Source of the DNA: Hypomesus transpacificus
Lineage: Eukaryota; Chordata; Actinopteri; Osmeriformes; Osmeridae
Length of the DNA stretch: 64,000 nucleotides
Reading direction: 5' to 3'
Assembly (NCBI RefSeq): GCF_021917145.1
Contig: NC_061065.1
Span: 5,669,337-5,733,336, forward strand
The notes beneath the pieces are model-generated. The model was not told the DNA's origin. It saw only the letters and a program-made list of their open reading frames with translations, and made no database searches. Of the stretch, positions 1 to 12,400 are shown piece after piece. Each line of letters opens with the position of its first letter. Positions within the stretch are counted from its first letter, which is position 1. The position numbers and the translations under genes are program-made.

Positions 1-594
1 TCCTTACTTCTATCTTCAAGCTGAGACCAAAGTGCAATTATAATTGTCAGGTATTCCTGGTGGGAGGGCTGGTTATCGATAATATTTCAGAACCTGTTTC
101 CTCAACAAAATGAACGAACCCACAGATAGGAACTGTAAACTCTCTGGTGGGTGGTGGTGTATTGGGAATCGGATGTGATGCCGACTGGTGGCGAGCCACT
201 TGTTTCCTATGGAGATGTGGACGGAGGTGACAGATGAGCACTGAGGCAGACAGGGGGGCACACTGGAGCAGGACCCAGGAAAATGCAGTCAATCTGAGCG
301 CAGCCGAGGTGTCAGCCTTGATGAGGCTGGAGCCGTCACGCCATCGGGCCTTCAAACCAGTCTTAAGTTGACTTGGCCAATGGGCAGCCTGGGTCTAGTG
401 AGCAGGAAGACAACTCTCTGGAGCTCTGTGAGGAGAGGTGAGATGGGGACGACAGCACTGTTTCAGAACAACATTCATTAAGTGTTCAGACCTCTCTCCA
501 GACCCTCTCGTTTTATTTTTCTCACTGTAGGGCTGTGTGTCTACGCATTCTCTAATTCTTGTAGTTCTTTTAAAGCTACATTCACTGGAAGCTG
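1..594. other. Intergenic, nothing recognised
   Basis: I see no convincing exon here. The short open frames on the minus strand lack splice context and resemble no family I know. The right end borders a candidate DNA transposon. Confidence 0.5.
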
Positions 595-1322
595 AGGCCC
601 CGTTTACACGGAAGAAAAACGCATATATTTTCATGAGGTTTGGCCTTTCATTTACACGAAAACGGAGGTTTTATCACGGAAAACGATCATTTCTAAAAAC
701 TCCGGCCAAAGTGGAGATTTCTGAAAACTCTGTTTTTGTGTTTGCGTGTGCACTAGCTTAAATGGGGTTTTAGGTTCTCAAACCTCACAGTATGGGACTA
801 AAAAAGCATCACGTCCTGTGAGTGTCCTGTTTATAGTAACAGGTGCATTCGACTTGATGCAGCGCCGGCGTCGCCTGCAGCCCGGCTGACTTGAAGCAGC
901 CAATGGCTTTCTCAGCTTCAACGCAGCCGGCTGTCGGCACCGCCGGTGGTGCATGAAGTCAAACACAGAGCATAATGGGGTCATTTGTTTGTGAATTGCG
1001 TTACATTTATGAATCACGAAAAAACATGTGTGCATCGCATCACATTCAAACAAATGAACCTCGCGCCTGAAAGGTAAAGGAAGTCGGTCGTGTTTGTTGA
1101 TTTTGGAAAATTCTGATTGGTTTGCATGGCTTTATCCTTCACATTACACTGCCGCCTACAGGTTTGGCATAGTTATGATGGCGCTCGGAGGCGTGTATGC
1201 GAGTTCATGTAAACAGAAACATTTTTGAAAACGTACTTGTGTGTACGACGTTATTTTTGAAAACGGAGAGGCAGAAATATTTGTTTCTGTAAATACCCGG
1301 CTATGTGTAAACGTGGCTTGAG
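595..1322. mobile_element. Candidate non-autonomous DNA transposon with imperfect terminal inverted repeats
   Basis: The left end reads GGCCCCGTTTACAC. The right end, GTGTAAACGTGGC, is its imperfect reverse complement. Subterminal stretches at both ends are rich in GAAAACG/CGTTTTC-type words, as in several teleost MITE-like elements. There is no long open frame inside, so the copy would be non-autonomous. I could not define a target-site duplication, and the family is not assigned. Confidence 0.5.
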
Positions 1323-2860
1323 ATGAGAACTAATTGTTTGAAATGAGGAAATGAGTAAGATGGTGAAATTAACACCACAGTATAGCTACTAGTTGTCAGT
1401 GGTGTTGATGGCTGAATGAAATGTTCATGACAGGTGGTCAGTTGTATGCAGGATGTTTTGATGCATTTTAGTTTTTTGTTTTATATCGTTTTTTTATGTT
1501 ATATAGTTGTTTGATTGTTATTTAGTAGTAACATAACTATAGTTTTACAGTTAAATGGTTGTTTAGTTTTCAGAGGACCCAAGACTGAGCTACAGCTCGA
1601 CTCAGAAGTGAGTTCAGGGAGGTGAGTGTAACAAAGTTTAATTAGTTTAACGCGGTATAAACCATTTCATCAAATTGCTGGTTGTCCAGTGATATTGCTG
1701 GCTGAAGGCAGTGTTGACGAGAGGACCCCATTGACAGTTGAACATCATTTTTAAAATTCTGACTAGAGAAAAGGTCGCCTTCCTAGAAAAAGTACCATAA
1801 GCTTGGTACAAAGTGTACCCTCCCTCTCCACTACGACCCTCGTGTGATGAGTTGTCACTCAACAGATCCCCACATCAAACACAGGAGGAATTATATCCTT
1901 GATTAATTGCCACAATTACAGGCGTCTGGAGATGGATGGGTCCTCTGTAGAATTTACTTTGGCTGCCAAGCGCTTCAAAGATTCATGAAGAAGCAGGAAA
2001 CGGGATCAGAGGGGTGATCCAGATGCTAGGGGCTGTCTCATTGAAGCCACCTCTTGGTATTCCTGCCACATCCAGGCAGAGAAGGAAGCCAGCACCAGCC
2101 TCCACCTAACAGGGTAGAAAAGCTACACTGAGGAGCTCAAACACGTCTCTGAACCCAGAAATCTGGGCTAAATCTCCTGCCCTCCCCCTTGGGGCAGATG
2201 CAGGCCTGTATCAGGGATGGACACAGTGGGAGGAAAACGTCTGAAGGCTACCTTTTGCTTTGAAGGGGAGAGAAAATCATGGATGAGGATATTGCTTTTA
2301 GCAGCTGGTAAAATGGAAAGGAAGGATTCAGGGATTGGAAGGTTTTTGGTTTCTCCTAAACTACCGTATCCTTTTGCCCTTGCCTATTGGTCTCCATTAA
2401 ACCCAGTCATGATAAATTAACCTTTGAACTGTCCTACAAGAAAGGAAAAACTCTGATAAAGCATTCTTGTTGTGAGTCATATTTGAAAACAAAATTTCCC
2501 TATCAGTCCAATTTATTCAGTGATTTATTTTTGTGTTTGTGCCTTTTTCAATCTGTAATTATGTGTCATGTTATTGCTTGCAAAAATACCTGCACATACC
2601 TTCTGGGGAATGAGACAGTGAAGCTAAACATAGAGATACATTAGCATAAACACATTCTTTGTTAAAGTGGATATTCACCATCTCCACCTGGCAAAAAAAT
2701 TAAATAAACATAAAAACCTTCTGGTGTGTATCTCTGTTTGTAGGATTGAATTGTGGACCCATGGCCAACATCACAAGGAGAGATGCGAGATCTAATAAGC
2801 GGAGCGTCTGTGAATTAGGCAGCACTGGTGTGAGTGGCTATCTGTGTGCTTCAGGCCCGC
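1323..2860. other. Intergenic, nothing recognised
   Basis: AT-rich stretches and short open frames without splice context or family resemblance. I see no gene or clear repeat. Confidence 0.45.
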
Positions 2861-3020
2861 CTGGAAGGGAGGGAGGGAGGGAGGGAGGGAGGGAGGGAGG
2901 GAGGGGGAGGGAGGGAGGGAGGGAGGGAGGGAGGGAGGGGGGAGGGAGGGAGGGGGAGGGGGGGAGGGAGGGAGGGAGGGAGGGAGGGAGGGAGGGAGGG
3001 AGGGGGAGGGGGAGGGAGGC
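2861..3020 (+). repeat. GGGA/GGAGG simple repeat, G-rich
   Basis: About 160 bp of nearly pure GGGAGGGAGG on the + strand with a few runs of four or more G. The long Gly/Arg/Glu frames on + and Pro/Ser/Leu frames on - that cross it follow from the repeat and are not genes. Runs of three Gs at 4-bp spacing meet the simple pattern for G-quadruplex formation. Confidence 0.95.
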
Positions 3021-5340
3021 TTTGATTGCGGGGCTTTTTTGATGGCTGTGTCCATCCCTCTCCAGCTGGACTCGTCCTAAAAATCATCCTGTGAGCAGCA
3101 GTCACCAGAGAACTCCTCTATCAACCCAGATTGAGAGCTGCTCGTTGGATGGGGATGTCCGTTTGTGTGTGTGTCTGTGTCAGTCTGATGGAGAGACAGA
3201 TTCTGGAAGATTGATCAGGACTGGCCATCTTGTTTGCGTTGCTTGTTGCTTGTTCAGCATTGTTGACCAAATCAGGTACCCTGTTTTCTCGTTATTCAAT
3301 TCTTCCTACATGTCACAGATGCGTGCGTTTGCTAGTAGTGAATGTGTTTTGTTCAGTGTTGTACGCTCACCTGTTCTTGTAGATCAGGGGAGAAGGGTCA
3401 AGGAGAGGAGACTGGATTTTCAACTATGCAAACTTTGTGTCCCCAGAGTGTAGGAATGTTGAATGATGCAGAATGATGAGTGCTGTAATTGTTTCCAACT
3501 TGACTTCAGTGACATTGCAGCACTTACTCCCCAGATTAAAATACATCAATATTCTACACACAGAAGAGGCTGACACACAATGTCCCGGCTTCAAGCATAC
3601 CTCTTTCTCCTAATCTTTCCTTTAAATGCACTTTTAACAGCCCCCTCAGTCTGGAACAAGTGATGTGCCTTTTCAATCATTTTAAAACTCTCTCCACTGG
3701 TACTTAGACTGTCAGGGACAGTGACCCGGAGGTTAGGATGGACACCATTACTGCCCTGTATGAGAGATTCAGACAGGGAATAGTGAACTCCCAACTCCAA
3801 TAATGATATGCATGGACCTAGAGAAAATCACATTTATCTTCTCTTTCAGGAAATGAGGTAAGGCTCTATCTGATACAGTTTCAGTCAACATGAAATGAAA
3901 TGACGCCCCCAGAAATCATATTAACTTGTGGGATAGCTCATAAATAAAGACACTGGTATCGATATTCAGTTTTGTATGTTTTACTCGGATATCTCCATAC
4001 GTTTTTAGTTTGCCGATTCTTTTTTAGCTCATTTTTCCTCATTTGTGTTTGCTAATAAAGTCATATATCAGAGTAATATCTGTGTGTAGAATCTCAGTGA
4101 TGCATGCTACAAGGATTCCTGTGGCACTAAACATGGCAGGTGCACAGGGCACACGCAGACACCCACCCAGCACTGTTCTATGACAACATAAACACTCCCA
4201 AAAATACAGATTTTGATAGCCTTAATATTGACCAATATACAAAAATTCTGAAGTTGGCTGTTGCGTTAGGGATCAAGTGCACCGACCTAAGTAGAAGCTC
4301 AACAGTCAACATCTCAACTAACCAAGATATATAGCTAGTTACCCTAGAAACAAAAAGCTAGCTATCAAACAATGTGAATCATAAATGTGAATGTGAATGT
4401 CTTGCAATGGCTCGAACATATAATAGCTACCAAGGGTAGCTAGGCATTGAGTTTCATCATAATGTCGATTTCTTTTCAGACGCATTTTAATTAGACCATT
4501 AGAAACCCTCAACAAATGAATCCCTCCTGTGTAAGAAATGATTTAATGTGTGTTTAAGCCATTCTCCTGTTTTGTGCTTTGTGTCATTCGTATTTCCTGA
4601 ACTTTCCCTGGATGGCAACATCTGACCATTTAAATGTAAGTGTCCAAAATCTGCAGAATGATAGCAACATGCTGTATGTAATTGGTTAGCCCGTGCTAGC
4701 CCGTGCTAGCCCATGCTAGCCCATGCTTGCCCATATTGTTGCCTTTGAACTAGCTTAACTAAGCTAATTTACTATCCATATGATTATTTTCCTTGTTTAT
4801 GGTTGATCTGATCAATATTGGTGGTCATAACATTAACAACACAAGTATCCCAGTTTAGTTTGGTGGCTACCATCTCACTGTTTACCATTTAACTATAAAT
4901 TATTTTACAAGTTTTATTTAGTGTCACATTTAGCCTTCTGGAGAATATATATTCCCTAATATTTCTCTAAAATGCTTTTCATGGATGTTTAAATTTGTCT
5001 ATATCATTAATTCCTCTCAGCAAATCAGAGTAGGCTATAGAGAAGGTCACCACCATTTGGCATTTTAGATTTAATTGCAGAAGAAACCTATTTTCCTCAA
5101 TCTATTGTGCTAAGACCATGTGTAGAGACAAGCTCAGCTCAGGTACCCTTATAGAGCCTGTGTTTTCTCAACCTTCATTTATGGTGTGCGCCTGAAAGCA
5201 TATACTGGGAATCAAATAGCATGCGTCCCTTTGAAATACTTTATTTTTCTCTCTCTCAACTCCAGTTTCAATCTCACACCTCCTCCAGCTATCATCTCTG
5301 ATGACCTCAGAATACTGTCCCTCCTCCTTTCTTCCCTCTC
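3021..5340. other. Intergenic, one small direct repeat
   Basis: No gene recognised. At about 4688-4735 a 10-bp unit (CCCGTGCTAG and one-base variants) is repeated four to five times. The rest is AT-rich with short frames that have no supporting splice sites. Confidence 0.45.
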
Positions 5341-5382
5341 CCGTCTGATGGCATCTGTTCATTGCCCTTCTATCCAACAAGC

Positions 5383-5622
5383 TTTATCACAGAGGAACAG
5401 AGTCTCAGTAGTAATGATGAAAGTCGCCCATTTCAACCCTCCGGTTTCAAGGACCTGCCCATCTCATCAGCCCATGTTGGGGTGGAGCAGGCCTGCTCAC
5501 TCCAGCAGACGGAGGTCCCCCTCACACAGTTCTACACCAGCATCTCTGAACGTCCTCCTGTTTCCTGCTCCTGGTCTGGTTGCTCGGAGACGAAGTTCAC
5601 GATAACGAGTAGCGTGTGCTGA
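5383..5622 (+). CDS. Unrecognised coding-like terminal exon (about 80 residues)
   Basis: An open frame ends at TGA 5620-5622. A possible acceptor (pyrimidine-rich CCCTTCTATCCAACAAG) lies at about 5361-5382. Codons mostly end in G or C and the peptide is of mixed composition, rich in Ser, Gln and Glu, with the motif PLTQFYTSIS and the C-terminus TITSSVC. This looks more like real coding sequence than the frames around it. I do not recognise the protein and found no partner exons upstream, so it could be a last exon, an exon of a lineage-specific gene, or a decayed fragment. No function is proposed. Confidence 0.3.
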   Translation, partial: FITEEQSLSSNDESRPFQPSGFKDLPISSAHVGVEQACSLQQTEVPLTQFYTSISERPPVSCSWSGCSETKFTITSSVC

Positions 5623-5747
5623 TGAGAGCTGCTCAGAGATCATTAGTGGTCATGTTGCCCCTGTGTTCCTGACAGGGTCCATCAGACCACCTCATCCAAC
5701 CTTATCCTTAGCATTCTTGTAGTGTACATTTACATTAAATAAATGAT

Positions 5748-6300
5748 TAAATTTTAATTTTAATTTTTTACCTTTCTTTAACCAGGCAAAGATCATTAAG
5801 AACAAATTCTTATTTCCAGTGATGGCCTGACAAAAAGCAGAAGCTTTTAGAGGGAGAGGGGAAAGGGGCTAAGGAAGAAAAATCTGGTTAAAAAGCACAA
5901 CGTTACACAATCACAGCAGCACAGCATACAGAAGAAAAAACAACAAGCAGGTTAAACAAAGCAGGACATTAGTAACATAGGGAGTCAGTGGGGATAAAAA
6001 AAAATTAAAGCACAAAGCAAGACAGAGATTATTTACAACAACCACAATCAAGACATAGACTGACACTGGCAGGTATGAACAAAGGATACAGGCAGGGGGC
6101 AAAACAAAGCAGGCACCATAAGTACAACAGGAGGACAAACTAGGCAGTTGGCAACAGACTCAAAAGACAAATCATGGGGATGAATAGATAACAAGATACT
6201 CAGGGGGGGGGGCTAAAAGGTGAGAAAGCATTTTCAGAATTCAGTGAGGATGAGTGAAATGGCTTTCTTTGAAGGCAGGGATGGAAATGAATGTGTCCAG
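5748..6300 (-). mobile_element. Dispersed repeat with LINE-like 3' tail, copy 1
   Basis: Read on the minus strand, this copy ends in GCCTGGTTAAAGAAAGG followed by an A/T-rich tail. It aligns by eye over about 500 bp with the sequence at 7860-8395, which lies in the opposite orientation. Shared blocks include TCATCCCCATG, TGCCAGTGTCA, TGTCTTGATTGTGGTTGTTGT and GTAACGTTG. The tail resembles the 3' ends of non-LTR retroelements common in fish. There is no intact reverse transcriptase frame. A tRNA-like SINE head lies just upstream in the same orientation. Confidence 0.75.
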
Positions 6301-6390
6301 TTTGAGGTGTTTTTGCAGAGGCGGCAGGGGTCTGAAGTGATGGGAGACCAGGGTGATTTAAGGTTGGGAATTTTTAACTGGATATGGAGA

Positions 6391-6505
6391 GAGTAAGGTG
6401 AAGTGCCTTGCCCAATGACACACCGTCATTTTTGACGGCCGGAAATCGAACCGGCAACCTTCTGATTAATAGCCCGACTCCCTAACCGCTCAGCCATCTG
6501 TTAGA
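6391..6505 (-). mobile_element. tRNA-derived SINE head
   Basis: On the minus strand the sequence starts GATGGCTGAGCGGTTAGGG (box A-like) and continues to GGTTCGATTTCC (box B-like), then GGGCAAGGCACTTCACC. The same head occurs at 29305 and 31302. After the CACTTCACC block it diverges from the other copies and runs toward the repeat at 5748-6300. Head plus tail may therefore be one composite element of about 760 bp. Confidence 0.75.
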
Positions 6506-7859
6506 TACAGTGCTGCTGTTGCTTGGTCACAGGATACAAGGTTTTTATTGTGTCTGCATCAGCTTTAATGACACTTAGGTCAAACGTATTGTGACTTGTG
6601 TTTCTTTATTCATTATGTTTTTATGGGGCAAGGATTCTCGCCAGGTTTCAAACACACACATGCATTGCCATTTATTTATTTCGAGAGTTTCACACATCAC
6701 AAGCCATCAGCTACCTTGTACATTCCATAACAGGAATTACTACTGAACACAACCTTCACTAATTGTCTATTTATTGTCTTGTCCATGTGTAATTAAAGGA
6801 CCTTAATGCAACAAATGGGTCATTAAATAATGAGCTTCCACTGTGATGCTGCAGGGTCTTCATTCCTTACCATCTACTGCCCCCTTGTGGGTCAAAATAT
6901 ATTTGCGTAATTCCAGTCATCACCAACTTCAGATTCCATTGCATTTTAACAAAAATGTTCCTTATTTTTTATAATTGTCAGTCATGGGGTGGGTATAGGC
7001 CTATTCACAGTCCCTACACATGAGTTGTTAAGAAAATGTTTAAATGCACGATTGTTGGGGATGTTTATTCACATATAACAAAGCTTTGATTTATTTGGAT
7101 GCTTTGCATAATACTTCTCAGCCATAAAACAGCTTAAAGAAAAGATCATCCCCGATGACCATCCATAAGTTTTAACAGGTGTCTCACCTAGTAAATACAA
7201 GTTTAATCAAACTGAAATGTCAAAATGTCAGAGAGCTTTCAGAAAATGTTGGAAACATACTGAAGCTGATGTCTCTGTCGAGGCAACATCCTGGGTTCCT
7301 CTTATAAGAAGCTCTGTAGCAGTAAATCTCACTCATACCAAAACAGAAAGGAAGCTACTTGAGTAAAATCACAGTATAATTATCTATATTACATGTCTGG
7401 GGTGGCAGCTAGATTCATGGTTATAATGTATAACCATGACTAACCTCTTCCTCTTGTGATGATTAACCAATGACTTTATAACACACCCAGTGTTTAACCT
7501 CTCTCTCTCTCTCTTGCTCCAAGGGGAAGGTTGGTGATCTGTGGATCCCAGTGTAAACTACTGTTACACAATTCAGTAGGAAGTTGTCTTCACAATAGGT
7601 GTGTTTTACATGTTTCACTACTGAAATCGCGTCCTTTGTAGTGTCTAAATTAATTCACAACTGTACCTGTGCTTGATGAATGCAGTTTAGAGTCAGAGAA
7701 GCAGGAACACCCTATTGTACTGTTTAAAAGAAAGTAAAGGTCTTGGTTTTGATCAAAAACACTCTCAAGAAGTGTGTAATCCTTTGGAGGATTACAAGCA
7801 TCTATTTAGAGCAGGGACATGTTTGTCACACATCACTACCTTGATATGTAGTATCAATG
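6506..7859. other. Intergenic, nothing recognised
   Basis: No exon, RNA gene or clear repeat is apparent beyond a short CT run at about 7500-7514. Confidence 0.45.
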
Positions 7860-8395
7860 TATTCATTTCTATCCCTGGCTTCAACCCTAACCCTAACCCT
7901 AAGCCCTTTCACTCATCCTCACCGATTCCTGTAAACCTTCTAACCCCTCCCCTCAGTCTTTGTTGTCCTATTCATCCCCATGGTTTGTGATTATGATCTG
8001 TTGCCAACTGTCTAGTTTTGTCACCCGCCTGTATCCTCTGTTCATTCCTGCCAGTGTCAAGCCAAGTCATGTCTTGATTGTGGTTGTTGTTTGGTGTAAG
8101 TAGTCTCTGTGTCTTGCTTTGTGTTCTTGCTTTTAACATTTGTATTCTCTCTGATATGTACTAATACCCTGCTTAGTTTAACCTGCTTATTTTTGTAGCT
8201 TTTGTTGTTGTTTTTTTCTTCTGTATGTTGTGCTGCTGTGGTTGTGTAACGTTGGGCTTTTAACCTGATTTTTCTTCCATAGCCCCCTTCACCTCTCCTT
8301 CTGCTTTTTGCTAGGCCATCTTTGTGAATAAGAATGTTGTTCTTAATGATTCTGTCTGGTTAAATAAAGGTTAAATAAAATAAAATACAAAATGT
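7860..8395 (+). mobile_element. Dispersed repeat with LINE-like 3' tail, copy 2 (inverted relative to copy 1)
   Basis: This is the second copy of the repeat at 5748-6300, here on the + strand. It ends in CTGGTTAAATAAAGG and then TTAAATAAAATAAAATA, a characteristic retroelement tail. Near its left end (about 7885-7902) it carries three CCCTAA units that copy 1 lacks. No tRNA-like head is present, so the copy is truncated at the 5' end. The left boundary is approximate. Confidence 0.75.
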
Positions 8396-8689
8396 GTGTT
8401 TCATGGCTGATGTGCTTGTCTAATTATAAATTAAAACTCAATGTTGCAAATTTTGTATTATTACAGAGAGCAATTTATCACTGCAGAAGAGTAGTAGCAG
8501 TGTGTTTTAGCTCAGCATAGTTCTTCATTCTCAGAATATTTCTTGATGAACGATGGTGTGGGTGTATTAGAAAGAAGAAGGGAGGACTGGGTTGAGAAAT
8601 GATCGCATGAACCTGGAACGTGTGTCTGTCTGTAGCTTGATAGGCCTATCTAGAGATCCACGCTTTTTATTAAGTTGAAATTTGCCTGA

Positions 8690-8880
8690 TGTATTGCTCA
8701 GGAATCAGGGAATTTCCCTGCTGCAACACATCTGATTCCAATGAATGGGTCGTCATCTAGTTATGCAGAAACCTGCTAACGATCCATTCATTTGAATCAG
8801 GTGTGTTGGAGTAGGGAAACATCTAAAACATGCAGGGCAGGGAGGCCCGAGGATCAGGGTTTGGAACCCCTGCTCTAGTG
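8690..8880. mobile_element. Palindromic non-autonomous DNA transposon (Angel-like)
   Basis: The two halves are near-perfect reverse complements. CCCTGCTGCAACACATCTGATTC pairs with GAATCAGGTGTGTTGGAGTAGGG (shown here only as the arm pattern), around a central spacer that also contains ATGAATGGGTCG and CCATTCATT. This matches my recollection of fold-back elements common in fish and called Angel-like. There is no coding capacity. Confidence 0.7.
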
Positions 8881-9372
8881 GGTTTTAGGAAGAGACATTA
8901 ACAAATGTAGATTAAAAAAATAAAAATAAAAAACATTTTAATTTTTTAAAATGTTTTTTTTTGGGGGGGCTAATTAAACTTTTGGGGGGACTCCAGCTAG
9001 ACTTTAGCTTGCTTTAGCATTTTCACTACACTGCTCTAGCATTCACCGCCAACGTGGCTGCCTACTGGCACTGTAGCGTGCGCCGTCAATGCGCTATGCA
9101 ATGGGATAATAAATATCCTGTCAGGGAATTTGAATTTTTGTCCACTGGGCCATCCATAAAATTGTGCAATAGCTGCCAAAGGGCACTGCCTTCGCGTACT
9201 CCGCCTACGGGCACTTCACGTAAACACACCGCATCAGTTTTTTCTACTAGGTCGACGTAGTATGCGTGGCCAATAAATAGGCTACTCTACTGTGAACAAT
9301 TGTCCATGAGATAATGCGCTGACATTTAAATTTTGCGAGAGACAGGAGGAAGCTTACGCTCACGCCGTATCT

Positions 9373-9380
9373 TGACGTCA
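9373..9380. promoter_or_regulatory. Consensus cAMP response element upstream of nt5e
   Basis: A perfect TGACGTCA palindrome lies 55 bp upstream of the nt5e start codon, within the likely core promoter. Mammalian NT5E is known to respond to cAMP and to carry a CRE-like promoter site, so the position fits. Two GCGTG cores (about 9075 and 9264) could be hypoxia-response candidates but are too short to call. Confidence 0.6.
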
Positions 9381-9434
9381 GTTTTGAGGCAAAGAACTAA
9401 CAAAAAGACAGTAAAATTTCTCTGAAACAAGAAG

Positions 9435-12400
9435 ATGAAAGAACTTCGTTGCTTGGTCTACTTTTGCATCTATGTTTCGGTAACAGCATGGGATCTCACT
9501 TTGCTCCACACCAACGATGTGCATGCCAGAGTTGAAGAAACAAACATCGATTCGGGAAAATGCACTAAGGGGTCGTGTTTTGCTGGTGTGGCCAGAAGAT
9601 TTTCTAAAATAAAAGAAATCCGTAGCAGAGAGCGCAACGTGATGCTTCTAGACGCTGGTGATCAGTTTCAGGGAACCGTTTGGTTTAATTTTTACAAGGG
9701 TGCGGAGGCTGCACATTTTATGAATAAACTCGGATACGATGCAATGGTAAACAATTTATGTCCGTTAGACACGTGATTTTTGTGTAGTCTTTAAGATTTA
9801 ATAGGCCACGTTTTAAGAGAATTACCATCAGTTAAAACATGTAACATTTAAGAAAATATTGAAGTGTACTAGCTAGCTTAACCTACAATTCATAGAATAA
9901 TAGGCACTACCGTTTGAATGTAGGTTAAAAAAAATTTTGTTTGTTTAAATGTTTGCGTCTGAAATAAATGACAGCATCGGGGGATCTGTCTCTGTGGGTG
10001 CCATTGTTTTACTATTTAGAATATTGAAAGGACGGTTTGTTTTCTTAGTAATTCCCAGGGAATTCCGCATGGAATCTTTGACGTGCGATGGGAGGTACCT
10101 GCGGTTAAAGACTAGTCTAGACAGATGCTCAAATCCCCATGTTCCATAGATGGAACACATTTTGGCGAGTTGGGCATCATTTGTTTTTGTTTTTTAGGCT
10201 CTTGGGAATCATGAGTTTGACAACGGAGTGGAAGGACTGATCAAGCCGTTCTTGCAACAAGTGCAGTGCACTGTTCTCAGTGCGAACATCAAGCCAGATG
10301 ACAAACTAGCCCCGCAAATGAGTGGTAATTTCTTCCCGTTTAAGATATTTGATGTAGACTCTCAAAAGGTCGGTGTGGTGGGCTACACGTCACAGGAAAC
10401 CCCTGCTCTGTCACAGCCAGGTACAGTAGATATCAATCACTTGTTTCTCTTTGTCAGTGTGCTTCTGAAAAACTAGTTCGGACTTTGATCTGTTCATTAC
10501 TCTCTCCTTGCTTCTGTGTGGGTGTTTCTTTACATGGAGGCATTTTAGTGATGCAGTAGTGTCGTTTATTTTTGCTACAGGTCCAAATGTACAGTTTCAG
10601 GAGGAGGTAAGTGCCATGCAGAATCAGGTGAACAAACTACTGTCTCTCGGAGTGAACAAGATCATTGCCCTTGGCCACTCTGGTTTTGTTATGGACCAAA
10701 AGATTGCCAGAAGGGTGAGGGGTGTGGATGTGGTGATCGGAGGACACAGCAATACTTTCTTATATACGGGTAGGCCTTGCTTCACCACAGTCTGTTTTTC
10801 CTCATAACAAATGTTACCCCACTGAAGAACCTAAAAAACCTGAAAACAGTTGTGATGTCAAATCTCACTTTTGGATCTGACTGTTTAAAAAGTAGAAATG
10901 GCTAATAAAAAAGATCATGTTCACAAGTATAAACAATTTTGCCTTTTTCATCTGTTGCTAAAGTTACAGTTTTCTTTGTATTTGTTTCAACCAAGATACA
11001 TTTTTTGAAATATTTGTGAAGAACCAGGAATCCTCAACAGTATTTAAAAAAAACAAAACCCCAGTTTGTTATGACAGGGCAGGCGCCTTCCTCCGAGGTC
11101 CCAGCTGGGCTCTACCCTTTCATGGTGAAATCTGAAGATGGACGAGATGTCCCTGTTGTGCAAGCCTACGCTTTCGGAAAATATCTGGGTTACCTCAAGG
11201 TGACCTTTAGCGATACTGGCGACGTCCTCAAGGCCACAGGCAACCCTATCCTGCTGGACAGCACAGTACCAGAAGGTTGGAAAGGAACTCCTCATTTCCA
11301 TATTCATCTGAACGTGTGTGTATGTGGTCTTGTAGATAACCTGACCTTAGTTTGAATTCCTCTTAAGATCCTGATATTCTTGCTGATGTCCAGGAGTGGA
11401 AGAAGAACCTGGCTAACTATTCCTCCCAGTATGTGGGTCAAACCCTAGTCTACCTCAACGGCACATTTCAAGAATGTCGATTTCGCGAATGCAACCTGGG
11501 TAATCTGATCTGTGATGCCATGGTATGTGCTAGAAATGCATCTCACGAAAACAACCAGGAACCTTTGCATATACTTCTGTATTCTTATCATCATGAAACC
11601 TTGGTGAAACCATCCTTTCCCACCGTAGGTACACCACAACATCAAATATGCAGATGAGCTCCAGTGGAATCATGTTAGCTCCTGCATCTTCAATGGTGGA
11701 GGCATCCGAACATCTATTGATGAACGCAGTCGAAATGGTGCATTCGCAACTTCACGTGTGTGTGTGTGTGTGTGTGAGAGAGAGAACAAGAGAGAAAGAG
11801 AGGGAGGAAGAAACTGTGACCAAAAGAAGGAGAGAGAGTGTTAAAACAATCCAAATTGTTTGTCTTTCAGGTTCCATCACAATGGAGGACCTCATCTCTG
11901 TCTTGCCGTTCGGAGGCACCTTTGACATGGTGCAGATGAAGGGCACCACGCTGCTGAAGGTTTTTGAGCACTCGGTCAGAAGATACGGAGGCAGCACGGG
12001 AGAATTCCTCCAGGTGTCAGGTAGCCCACTGAGCTCCAGCTCCTCATTTAGACAAACATTATCCTCAAAATACAACAGTCAGACAAAACTGTACAGAGTG
12101 GACTGTCGTCGGTTTCGACTTTGAACAGATTGATTATAAAAGCAGACATTACAACGCGATCGACACAAACAAATGAATCATTTAACGTGCATTCCTCATG
12201 AGCGCGACTGCATACTTTAATGTTCATAGATGGAAATGCTGCAACAGTGTTTTAAAAGGTTTCACTCATTTCTACCCATAAGGTTTCCATGTGGAATACG
12301 ACATATCAAGGGTTCCAGGCGAGCGTGTGCAGAGCGTCAGTGTCCTGTGTACCAGCTGTCGCGTGCCCATCTTTGAACCCCTGGAGCCCAACCGGCTGTA

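Noticed and set aside
6430-6505. tRNA gene
   Set aside because: The A- and B-box-like sequence is the head of a SINE shared by other copies, and it does not fold into a full cloverleaf with acceptor pairing.
7885-7902. Interstitial telomere
   Set aside because: Only three CCCTAA units, lying inside a dispersed repeat; too short to indicate a telomere fusion.
11378-11395. nt5e exon 5 starting at the CAG directly before GAGTGG
   Set aside because: Joining it to exon 4 gives the wrong phase and an early stop. The upstream acceptor at 11366-11367 restores the conserved sequence.
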